Source: Gracilimonas sp. (GTDB taxonomy: Bacteria; Bacteroidota; Rhodothermia; Balneolales; Balneolaceae). From it: a stretch of 64,000 nucleotides of DNA. This document shows positions 8,634-15,301 of this stretch, piece by piece. The stretch lies in the NCBI RefSeq assembly GCF_040218225.1, contig NZ_JAVJQO010000002.1:124001-188000 (forward strand), given 5' to 3'. Positions within the stretch are counted from its first letter, which is position 1, and each line of letters begins with the position of its first letter. The notes under the pieces are model-generated. The model worked only from the letters and a program-made list of their open reading frames with translations, had not been told where the DNA came from and did not search any database. The position numbers and the translations under genes were made by a program.

Positions 8634-9834
8634 TTACTTATCACTACTTTTCCTATTAACAACGGATTGGACAAGCTCATCCATAAAAAAATCATGCTCA
8701 TCAAAGTTTCCGAAAACATTGGTAAAAGCAACCACCAGTATCTCTGACTCAGGATGAAAAGCCAGCATGGAGTTGATCCCTCCCGGCCCATCTCCCAAAG
8801 AAGTATATAATACCCCATATGGCTTATGGTGAACCGTAACAATACCTTGCCGAACCGTCCCCGGATCTTCATTTTGAATGTTGTCCCCAATCGACAAAAG
8901 CCAATTCTTACTTTCTTCAGTCAGGAAATCATCAAAATACACCGCTTCGCCCAGTTTCAGGAGATCGGCTGCCGTACTGACCATGCCAGCACTGGCATCT
9001 ATTTGTTCAACGGCTGCTGTTGTATTTATCAGGCTGTCGTTAGCCGGTTCAAAAATAGATGGAAGCTCAATAAAGCTGCGTATGATTTCCGAGTCTTTAA
9101 GGTAACCCTAAACTGTTGGGGAAACTTCGATGCTTCCGGTATCGGTTTGGGTGCCATAGAACCCGGTATTTCGAAGTTCCAACGGGTCGATTATGGTACT
9201 CTTGAGATACTGACGAAAAGAAACACCTGAAATTTTTTCGATGATCAGACCGAGAAGAATTGTATTCGTATCCGAATAATAGTGACCCGAGCCCGGTTTG
9301 CCCTGTGGTTCAGCATCACCGGTATGTGCTAGTTCAATCAACTGTTCCGGTGTCCAGCTAATGCCATCCGCTGCTTTGCTCCCGATGTAGGTATTCACAT
9401 ATCGCAGGTCGTTATTAAAACTGTATATTCCGCTTGAATGATCTAATAAATGATGGACTTTTATTTTATTTTTTAAAAGGAATGTCCCCAATCAGGGAAT
9501 TGGGCAGCAACGTATCAACCGAACTTTGCAGGGATAACCTGCCCTCATCGATGAGTTTTAAAACCGCTACCGATGTAAACAATTTTGTTACGCTGGCAAT
9601 ATGGAACCGGTCATCTGCACGCATGGGCGTTTGGTCTTCAATACTTGCCAATCCTTCACTCCCTATCCACGGTTTATTATCCCCCTGCTGAATACCCACA
9701 ATGATACCCGGATATCCTTGCTCTATTCCACTTTCCAGTACTTCCTGATACTCACGATTTGAACAGGCAACAAAAGTCAGCCCAGCCACTACCAGAAACA
9801 ACAAGCGCTTCCTATTTTTTGTATGTATAGACAT
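8634..9834 (-). pseudogene. Beta-lactamase-family serine hydrolase lipoprotein, frameshifted and with an amber codon
   Basis: Three pieces in order make one PF00144-type protein. Piece 1 (9834-~9470) has a lipoprotein signal (Cys24 in FVAC) and the catalytic SVTK motif. Piece 2 has HHLLDHSSGI and the YSDTN motif. Piece 3 has MVSTAADLLKLGEAV and LGDGPGG. Pieces 1 and 2 join if one A is removed from the run of six A (minus strand) near 9470-9475, restoring IPFKNKIKV. Pieces 2 and 3 are in one frame, separated by TAG at 9110-9108 before GYLKDSE. The HxG motif expected before GDGPG has lost its His (TSLGDG). Two independent lesions plus a degraded motif indicate decay; sequencing error could explain the homopolymer but less easily the amber codon. 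Confidence 0.75.
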
Positions 9835-9874
9835 AATCAGGTGATTATTTGAATTGATATTGCTTTGGCAATCA

Positions 9875-9906
9875 AATCTCGTCCGATTTAAAACGCTTTG
9901 TTAGCC
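9875..9906 (-). repeat. attC-like half-site at the 3' end of the Imm27 gene
   Basis: On the minus strand the Imm27 stop lies within GGCTAACAAAGCG, the same layout as the full attC-like element at the higA end (GGCATAACAAGGCG). A TTTAAATC arm follows. The partner core (GTTA-type) is not found in the next ~100 bases, so the site looks truncated where the decayed serine hydrolase begins. Confidence 0.4.
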
Positions 9907-10188
9907 GTGCGAGAATTTCTTTTTGGCTTCATTAGCTTCAATGACTTTGAGTTCTGGTGGACCACCGCCGTGCATTTCACTTTGAGGAAACCACTTAACC
10001 CAGAATCTACCATCATTGGGGGCGCGATATAAAATTTCCCAGCCTGATTTGTCGACTGCCAATTTTTCCAAATAGTTCTCCGTCAAGTATTCAATTCTAT
10101 TATAGGTTTCATCCTTAGAGAACCCATCTTCGGTTTCTATCCAGCCACCTGAAATTTTACTTTCCTCTGGGCCAATCTCTTTCTTCAT
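9901..10188 (-). CDS. Imm27-family immunity protein
   Basis: 95 residues. The pattern GGWIETEDG, ETYNRIEYLTENYLEKL, SGWEILYRAPNDGRFW, PQSEMHGGGPP agrees with the Imm27 family, predicted immunity proteins of polymorphic-toxin systems. No toxin gene with a matching domain is in the window, so it appears as an orphan. It is flanked by attC-like sites: its stop codon lies inside one, and its ATG follows 14 bases after another. This is the layout of an integron gene cassette. Assignment is from pattern recognition; the function is inferred. Confidence 0.7.
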   Translation of the reverse strand: MKKEIGPEESKISGGWIETEDGFSKDETYNRIEYLTENYLEKLAVDKSGWEILYRAPNDGRFWVKWFPQSEMHGGGPPELKVIEANEAKKKFSHG

Positions 10189-10201
10189 ATTTGGTAAGTA
10201 C

Positions 10202-10325
10202 GGCTAACGACCCAGTGTTTAAACGGCGCGGAGATTATGAGTTAATAAACGTCTAAAAAGTTAAAACAAGCAACTCCTGAACCAACGGCACGTCCGCGTC
10301 CCCAGTTAATGCGCCTTGTTATGCC
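10202..10325 (-). repeat. attC-like imperfect palindrome between Imm27 and higA
   Basis: Outer arms GGCTAAC (10202) and GTTATGCC (ending 10325) are inverted, with inner blocks TTTAAACGGCGCGG and CCGCGTCCCCAGTTAA partly complementary, total ~124 bases. On the minus strand the higA stop TAA is part of the GGCATAAC core, and the Imm27 ATG follows the opposite core. Arm cores of the xTAAC...GTTAx type, imperfect internal pairing and overlap with a stop codon are features of integron attC sites. Confidence 0.55.
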
Positions 10326-10618
10326 TGAGCAGCTTTAATTGGAGCAATTTCTTTGCTTGGTCGATGTGAGGATAAATCATGCATAGCCTGCAGATTTAAC
10401 CAAAACTCAGGAGAGGTATTGAACGCTTTCGATAACAGCCAAGCGGTATCCGAAGAAATGCCTCTTTTCCCGCGTACAATTTCATTAATTCGCTGGATAG
10501 GAATATCCAAATGGTCGGCTAATTCCTTCTGCGTTAATTCCATTGGTTCAATGTACTCTTTCAATAAAATCGTCCCGGGATGTGTAGTTATTCTGTTTTG
10601 TGGAATCATGGTTTTCAC
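10319..10618 (-). CDS. higA: HigA-family antitoxin (XRE helix-turn-helix)
   Basis: About 99 residues from a GTG start at 10618; the ATG at 10609 (fourth codon) is equally possible. It opens with HPGTILLKEYIEPM, the HigA signature, followed by a Cro/XRE helix-turn-helix (LTQKELADHLDIPIQRINEIVRG split over residues ~28-50) and the SSDTAWLLSKAF and SPEFWLNLQ motifs. It lies 6 bases downstream of the toxin gene (toxin first, the HigBA order) and probably represses the shared promoter. The stop overlaps an attC-like core, suggesting the pair is one mobile cassette. Confidence 0.9.
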   Translation of the reverse strand: MKTMIPQNRITTHPGTILLKEYIEPMELTQKELADHLDIPIQRINEIVRGKRGISSDTAWLLSKAFNTSPEFWLNLQAMHDLSSHRPSKEIAPIKAAQA

Positions 10619-10624
10619 CTTTTT

Positions 10625-10915
10625 CTAATGATAATCGACAATGCCTACATCAAATGCACTGGAATCTTGCCAACGAAAAACGATTCTCCATTGGGCATTA
10701 ATTCTAATACTGTGATATCCTTTATAATCTCCACGCAGTGCTTCTAATCTGTTGCCTGGAGGTGATCGTAAATCATCTAGAGAAGTGGCAGCATTCAGTA
10801 TATCTAATTTGTAGATCGCTGAATCAAGGATTTGAGTAGGTAACTTTCGAACTTTACTGCTCGAATTTCCATGAAACAGATCTGATGTTGCTTTATCTCC
10901 GAATGATTTGATCAT
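10625..10915 (-). CDS. higB: HigB/RelE-type toxin
   Basis: 96 residues, normal for HigB-type toxins of the RelE/ParE fold. It starts MIKSFGDKATSDLFHG and has the conserved blocks LDDLRSPPGNRLEAL, YSIR-like YHSIRINAQWRIVFRW and the terminal VGIVDYH. Family members are ribosome-dependent mRNA endonucleases. It is the first gene of the toxin-antitoxin pair and sits 52 bases after the attC-like core GTTATGCC on the minus strand. Toxin-antitoxin pairs are frequent passengers of chromosomal integron arrays. Confidence 0.9.
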   Translation of the reverse strand: MIKSFGDKATSDLFHGNSSSKVRKLPTQILDSAIYKLDILNAATSLDDLRSPPGNRLEALRGDYKGYHSIRINAQWRIVFRWQDSSAFDVGIVDYH

Positions 10916-10966
10916 TCTTTAATTTAATGGATTAACGGTATCCATGCAACGAAATTGTTTTGTGAA

Positions 10967-11059
10967 GGCATAACGGTTTGGCAAATAAGCGGCGCAGCTA
11001 AGTCCCTGAATGTATGGAACTAAACGCAAACGCGTTCGCTTAATTTGCTTTGTTATACC
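10967..11059 (-). repeat. attC-like imperfect palindrome upstream of higB
   Basis: Left arm GGCATAAC..GGCAAATAAGCG and right arm CGCTTAATTTGC..GTTATACC are strongly complementary with small bulges, spanning 93 bases; the centre varies. This is the best-formed of the three attC-like elements here. On the minus strand it begins 11 bases after the stop of the TrkA-C protein gene and ends ~50 bases before higB. Confidence 0.65.
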
Positions 11060-11070
11060 AACAGCCTATT

Positions 11071-11829
11071 TTATTTTGAAGCCCAAATTCTTTCTTGTTC
11101 TAAGACTGCCTCAGCATGTTTTTTATCTCCACTCTGTCCTTTCTGCCGATCATCCAATGATTCAAGAAGTGCAGCCCGTCCATACAGTGTTACGGTATCA
11201 TCGTTATAAATTTTTGTCTCTCCTCGTGGTGCTCCGATATATTCTCCATTGCTTCGTTTTATTCCCAATACCAATATGCCTTCATCATGTAATTGCAAAT
11301 CATTTAAGGTTTTGTCAGCCAGCCAATCTTGTTGTTCCACTTTTATTTCTGAAACCCGATAATTGTCTGAAAGATGAAGGAGACTATAATAATCCCTGAC
11401 GTCTAAGGTCGTATAACGATTAAGTGCACGGTTGATGAGGTAAGAGAGTTTACGGTCAATCCATTTACTTTGCACCAAAAGCAAAAGCGCAATCAGGCCT
11501 ACCATCAAAACCACTATTTCAATGGAAATATATCCGATCCGCTCGAGGGATATAAAACTGAGAATGAGCGATGAAATGGTTGAGATGACCCCTGCACTGC
11601 CAAGAAAAATTAATATCATCAAAATTTTACGGCGGACGGGATGATTAACTACATGCTCTGATTCATTTGTTGTAAACCCTGTTCCCGTAAATGCTGATCG
11701 AGCCTGAAATCGAGCAGCATCTTTTGATAGTCCTGTTTGAATTAATGCTGTGGCAGCTATTCGGGTAATGAGTATGGAAAGAGAAATAATAACCAGAAGT
11801 GAAATAATAGCAATCATAGCTATACCCAT
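11071..11829 (-). CDS. Membrane protein with TrkH-like filter motif and TrkA C-terminal (RCK_C) domain
   Basis: 252 residues. Three hydrophobic segments (about 4-28, 70-92, 97-120) flank FQARSAFTGTGFTT (residues ~41-54), which resembles a P-loop of TrkH/Ktr potassium transporters. Residues ~155-230 match the TrkA_C ligand-binding fold (LADKTLNDLQLHDEGILVLGI, RGETKIYNDDTVTLYG). Known relatives are annotated only as TrkA C-terminal domain proteins; a role in potassium or other ion homeostasis is likely but unproven. It ends next to an attC-like site, but no such site is seen upstream, so it may be the fixed neighbour of the cassette run. Confidence 0.72.
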   Translation of the reverse strand: MGIAMIAIISLLVIISLSILITRIAATALIQTGLSKDAARFQARSAFTGTGFTTNESEHVVNHPVRRKILMILIFLGSAGVISTISSLILSFISLERIGYISIEIVVLMVGLIALLLLVQSKWIDRKLSYLINRALNRYTTLDVRDYYSLLHLSDNYRVSEIKVEQQDWLADKTLNDLQLHDEGILVLGIKRSNGEYIGAPRGETKIYNDDTVTLYGRAALLESLDDRQKGQSGDKKHAEAVLEQERIWASK

Positions 11830-11953
11830 TTAATTAGTTTTTAAAAAGTAATATAGAGAATATTGAAAGAATAGAATGAATTGGAATTGGATTGTGAGAC
11901 CTATGGGAATTGGCACAATTATTGTCATATAATTTTAGATAATATAATTATGT

Positions 11954-12015
11954 AGGGCGAGGGCTGATTCTAATTTAATTTTCAACCCTTTAAAATAGTT
12001 CCTCCCTCTTGCCCT
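11954..12015 (+). repeat. Inverted repeat in the leader of the histidine kinase gene
   Basis: AGGGCGAGGG (11954-11963) can pair with CCCTCTTGCCCT (12004-12015) with a two-base bulge, enclosing an AT-rich 40-base loop, 25 bases before the start codon. It could be a leader hairpin or binding site. Nothing else supports a function. Confidence 0.3.
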
Positions 12016-12040
12016 AAAATGTTAATTTAGAATAAAATTA

Positions 12041-13864
12041 ATGAAGGAAGGCACTTACGAAAATCAAAAACTGATAGATACCCTTGAACAATGCATCTCC
12101 CAATCTAATTTGGGAGTGGTCATCCTTGATAAAAATTTCAAAGTAATAAGTACTACTGACAAAATAACAGAGTGGTTCGGATATCAGTTGGAGGAACTCC
12201 AAAATAATGCCGCTACTGAACTGGCCTTTAATACCGTTGATGAAGAAGACCTGCAACTGGCTCTGAAGTCAATCGACTCACTCCTGGAAGGAAAGATGAA
12301 GAGCACATGTTATCATTTCCGGATTATTGCGAAGGATGGTTCGGTCAAACACACACGTTGGTACACCACACTTATAGATGACCAACAAGGGAATCCTCTT
12401 TATTTTATCTCAATAGTCGAAAACTTTACCGGTCTAAAGGAACTTGAAGACAGCCAGCAACGATTTGCAGAGATACTGGAATCCACTCCCGATTTTATAG
12501 GTCTTGCAAAAGCCGACGGGAATGTAATGTTCGTCAATGGGGTCGGGCAATCCATGTTAGGGTTTGAACAACTGGATGTTACCGAAACCAGAGTCTCCTG
12601 TTATGTTCCTGATGATACCTACCGTCACCTGCAGGATGAAATTTTCCCGTTTGCTTCCAGGTTTGGTTCATGGACTGGAGAATTCAATTTGCAGCGTTCC
12701 GATGGCACTCCGATTCCGGTTGCTGCGGTCATAAATGCCCACAAAAACAGTGATAATGAAACCGAGTACTACTCAGCTGTTTGCCACAATATTACCAACT
12801 ATCAATCCATTCAGGATTCCCTGCGGGTTAGGGAAGAACGCCTGCAACTTGCTATGGAGGGTGGCAACATTGGATTCTGGGATTACTATCCGCAGGATAA
12901 CCGGGTTGATTTTGACAAAGAGTTGATGTCAGATGCTTTGGGGTATCTTCCTGCTGAATTAAGTCAGAATACTGAAAAGTGGAATAAACTCATCCACCCC
13001 GAGGATCTGAAGCCTGTTAAAGATCGACTCAAAAACCATATTATTGGAAATCTATCTCATTTTGAGGCTGAATTTCGCTTGAAAAGAAAAGACGGTTCCT
13101 GGTGCTGGATACAATGCAGGGCTAAAGTAGTGGAAATCGATGATAATGAGTCTCCGTTGCGGATTACCGGGATATACCAGGACATCAACGACCGAAAGGC
13201 TTATGAACAACAACTGGAACAATCGGTCATGGAAAAACAGGTTTTGCTCCAGGAAGTCCACCACCGGGTTAAAAATAACCTGGCTATTATTTCGGGTCTG
13301 ATGCAGCTGCAGGATTTTACTAAGCAAAATGAAGCTTTTTCGGACCTGTTGCTTACTTGTCAAATGAGGATCAAAACCATTGCTATGATTCACGAGATTC
13401 TCTATCAGTCCGAAAGTCTTTCAAAGATCGATTTTAACTTGTATGTCCACAACCTGAATGAGCTTATCAGAAATACCCTCAATCCCAAAAAAGGAATTAG
13501 GCTTTCAATTTCATGTGAGCCATTTCTGATCAATGTAAATCAGGCCATACCCTGCGCACTGATATTAAATGAATTGATTACCAACTCTGTTAAACATGCA
13601 TTCCCGACAGACACGAAAGGTACCATTACCATCAATGTTACCATGGCCGATAATATTATAAGCCTTGAAGTTAAAGATGACGGCATAGGCCTGCCCGAAG
13701 ATTTTGAGCAAATAAAAGACCACTCTTTGGGATTCACAATCATTGATGTACTTGTAAAACAGTTGAAAGCAGAATATGAAATAACCAGCAAAGAGGGGAC
13801 GGTTACACGTCTCTCATTCAAGCGAGAAGATTTGTCCGGATCAGCAAGTTCAATGATGGATTGA
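12041..13864 (+). CDS. Multi-PAS sensor histidine kinase (HisKA_2 family)
   Basis: 607 residues, no membrane helix, so a cytoplasmic sensor. Three PAS/PAC units cover about 15-130, 137-250 and 262-388 (PAC-like ends such as FRIIAKDGSVKHTRW and FRLKRKDGSWCWIQCRAKV). The phosphoacceptor region reads LQEVHHRVKNNLAIISGLMQLQ across ~403-424, the HisKA_2 signature, followed by a HATPase domain with N box NELITNSVKHAF (~509) and G1 box DDGIGLP (~546). Such kinases pair with response regulators, but none is adjacent, so it is an orphan here. The ligand is unknown; PAS domains may bind haem, flavin or small molecules, and no deciding residues are recognised. Confidence 0.9.
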   Translation: MKEGTYENQKLIDTLEQCISQSNLGVVILDKNFKVISTTDKITEWFGYQLEELQNNAATELAFNTVDEEDLQLALKSIDSLLEGKMKSTCYHFRIIAKDGSVKHTRWYTTLIDDQQGNPLYFISIVENFTGLKELEDSQQRFAEILESTPDFIGLAKADGNVMFVNGVGQSMLGFEQLDVTETRVSCYVPDDTYRHLQDEIFPFASRFGSWTGEFNLQRSDGTPIPVAAVINAHKNSDNETEYYSAVCHNITNYQSIQDSLRVREERLQLAMEGGNIGFWDYYPQDNRVDFDKELMSDALGYLPAELSQNTEKWNKLIHPEDLKPVKDRLKNHIIGNLSHFEAEFRLKRKDGSWCWIQCRAKVVEIDDNESPLRITGIYQDINDRKAYEQQLEQSVMEKQVLLQEVHHRVKNNLAIISGLMQLQDFTKQNEAFSDLLLTCQMRIKTIAMIHEILYQSESLSKIDFNLYVHNLNELIRNTLNPKKGIRLSISCEPFLINVNQAIPCALILNELITNSVKHAFPTDTKGTITINVTMADNIISLEVKDDGIGLPEDFEQIKDHSLGFTIIDVLVKQLKAEYEITSKEGTVTRLSFKREDLSGSASSMMD

Positions 13865-13980
13865 TAGATCTATTCGATAACCTTCTCAACCAAAGGAGCC
13901 TTACTCTATTGATCCAGACTCAAGGCAAATTTCCGGAAGTGGGTATAACATATTATTATCCGAACGAGGGTATTGTTAGG

Positions 13981-14031
13981 GCGAACGAGCCGAAACCGCC
14001 TTTACGCGCTTTCGTCCTCCTTCTTGTTCGC
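13981..14031. repeat. Imperfect inverted repeat between convergent genes
   Basis: GCGAACGAG..CGAAA pairs with TTTCG..CTTGTTCGC (one mismatch in the outer arm, unequal inner loops). An extra copy of CGAACGAG stands at 13961. It could be a transcription end signal between the kinase and tatD genes or a relic of an attC-like element; it lacks a clear T run. Confidence 0.3.
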
Positions 14032-14141
14032 ATAATGTGATTTTTGGGATGTTATCAGAACGGTCGTTAACCTAAGCTGTTCGTACAATATCCGCCTACG
14101 TTGAGCTAAGATAATACCTTATCTGATATTTTCAACTGTCA

Positions 14142-14900
14142 TCAAATCCCAAATAACTGCTTTGCCGTCTCCGTGGTTTGGGCATCTATTTCTTCCGGGC
14201 TCCTATCAAAAATATCGGCGAGCTTTTGGGCGGTGTATTTCATGAAGGCCGGTTCGTTGCGTTTCCCTCGCTTTGGGGCGGGCGACAGATACGGAGCGTC
14301 GGTTTCCAGAACCATCTTGTCCAGTGGCAGCTGAGCTACGGTTTTATCTACTCCGCCGTTTTTGAAGGTCACCACACCGCCAATCCCCAGATGAAAGCCA
14401 AAGCCGATGGCCCGCTTCCCTTCTTCCACTGTTCCGTTAAAACAGTGCCAGATACCGGTCAGGCGGCCGTCCTGCTCGTCTTCCAGGATATCCAACACAT
14501 CGCCGGTACTTTCCCGGTTATGAATGATGATCGGCTTTTGCACCTGCTTTGCCACTTTGCAGTGCAATCGAAGGCTTCGCTTCTGTTCCTCTATGTGATC
14601 GGTGCTCCAGTAGTAATCCAGTCCGGTCTCTCCCACTCCGTAAATGTCGTCCCGAGAACAAAGCCTCAATAATTCCTCCTCAAAATCATCCGGCAGGCTT
14701 TCCACGTCACAGGGATGAATTCCGGCCATTTTATAGAAGTCAATTTCGGGGTGACTCAGCTTCTCCATCTGCTCCAGCGATTGGAAGTCGATAGCTGGCA
14801 TCAGGATTGCTTTCACGCCTGCTTCCACGGCTCGCTGGTTTACAGCGTCACGGTCTTCATCAAATTTGGGAAGGTATATATGGGAATGGGTGTCTATCAC
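14142..14900 (-). CDS. tatD: TatD-family metal-dependent hydrolase
   Basis: 252 residues, the usual TatD length. Metal ligands of the amidohydrolase-like TIM barrel are all visible: DTHSHIY at the N-terminus, Glu in GVGETGLDYYW, His in IIIHNRES, His in WHCFNG and Asp in LETDAPYLSP. TatD proteins are 3'-5' exonucleases or deacylases acting on DNA repair or D-amino-acyl-tRNA; the exact substrate is open. It stands alone, convergent with the histidine kinase gene. Confidence 0.93.
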   Translation of the reverse strand: MIDTHSHIYLPKFDEDRDAVNQRAVEAGVKAILMPAIDFQSLEQMEKLSHPEIDFYKMAGIHPCDVESLPDDFEEELLRLCSRDDIYGVGETGLDYYWSTDHIEEQKRSLRLHCKVAKQVQKPIIIHNRESTGDVLDILEDEQDGRLTGIWHCFNGTVEEGKRAIGFGFHLGIGGVVTFKNGGVDKTVAQLPLDKMVLETDAPYLSPAPKRGKRNEPAFMKYTAQKLADIFDRSPEEIDAQTTETAKQLFGI

Positions 14901-15033
14901 AAGAATTTTGGTTGGTTAAATCTGGGTTAGTCGAAATCATTCAATTAAAACTGCCAAGTCATTTCACGGCGTATGCCTGAAATCTGGTTGTGTTCATTAT
15001 CTGCTTTTATAATAATAGTTAGCAGATCGAAAG

Positions 15034-15054
15034 ATCCTGAATCGAGCTCAGGAT
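15034..15054. repeat. REP-like palindrome
   Basis: ATCCTGA and TCAGGAT form a perfect seven-base stem around ATCGAGC, followed by GAC. This wording resembles short extragenic palindromes scattered in many Bacteroidota genomes. Only one copy was noticed in the window, so its repeat status is inferred from memory. Confidence 0.4.
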
Positions 15055-15249
15055 GACAACTCAAAGATGATGCCCGGGCAGACTAAAATCATGAGCAAAT
15101 TCGTCAATTAAAACAAACATACCCATGGCTTCTATTCCTCTTGGGCACATTACATTATCAAATTGTTGTTTGTTCCAAAACTAGTGAAGATTGTGTGGAA
15201 TTATTCAGATTAAGCCTTATTTTGCGGGTTCTATCTTTTTCAGACCTGT

Positions 15250-15263
15250 CCTGTTTTAACAGG
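15250..15263. promoter_or_regulatory. Perfect palindrome upstream of nagB
   Basis: CCTGTT-TT-AACAGG is a 14-base perfect palindrome 38 bases before the nagB ATG, a plausible position for a repressor operator. No regulator gene is nearby and the factor is unknown. Confidence 0.3.
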
Positions 15264-15301
15264 CCTTGCATCGAAATCAAAACCTAATCATTTTTTGTTT
15301 T

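Larger units (their letters stand above)
14901..15301. other. Intergenic region without a gene
   Basis: About 400 bases between divergent tatD and nagB. It holds a REP-like hairpin (15034-15054) and a short perfect palindrome (15250-15263) just before nagB. No RNA gene or plausible small protein was recognised. Confidence 0.6.

Noticed and set aside
8627-8890. Open frame of 87 codons overlapping the serine hydrolase relic
   Set aside because: It lies in another frame of the hydrolase C-terminal piece, which carries recognisable motifs; this frame has none.
9466-9491. Programmed frameshift at the A-run of the serine hydrolase
   Set aside because: An amber codon follows downstream in the same gene, so the protein would still be broken; ordinary decay is simpler.
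10353-10628. Small plus-strand frame opposite higA
   Set aside because: The minus strand encodes a clear HigA; the opposite frame shows no recognisable feature.
14178-14672. 164-codon plus-strand frame inside tatD
   Set aside because: Opposite strand of tatD, whose metal ligands are intact; no evidence for a second gene.
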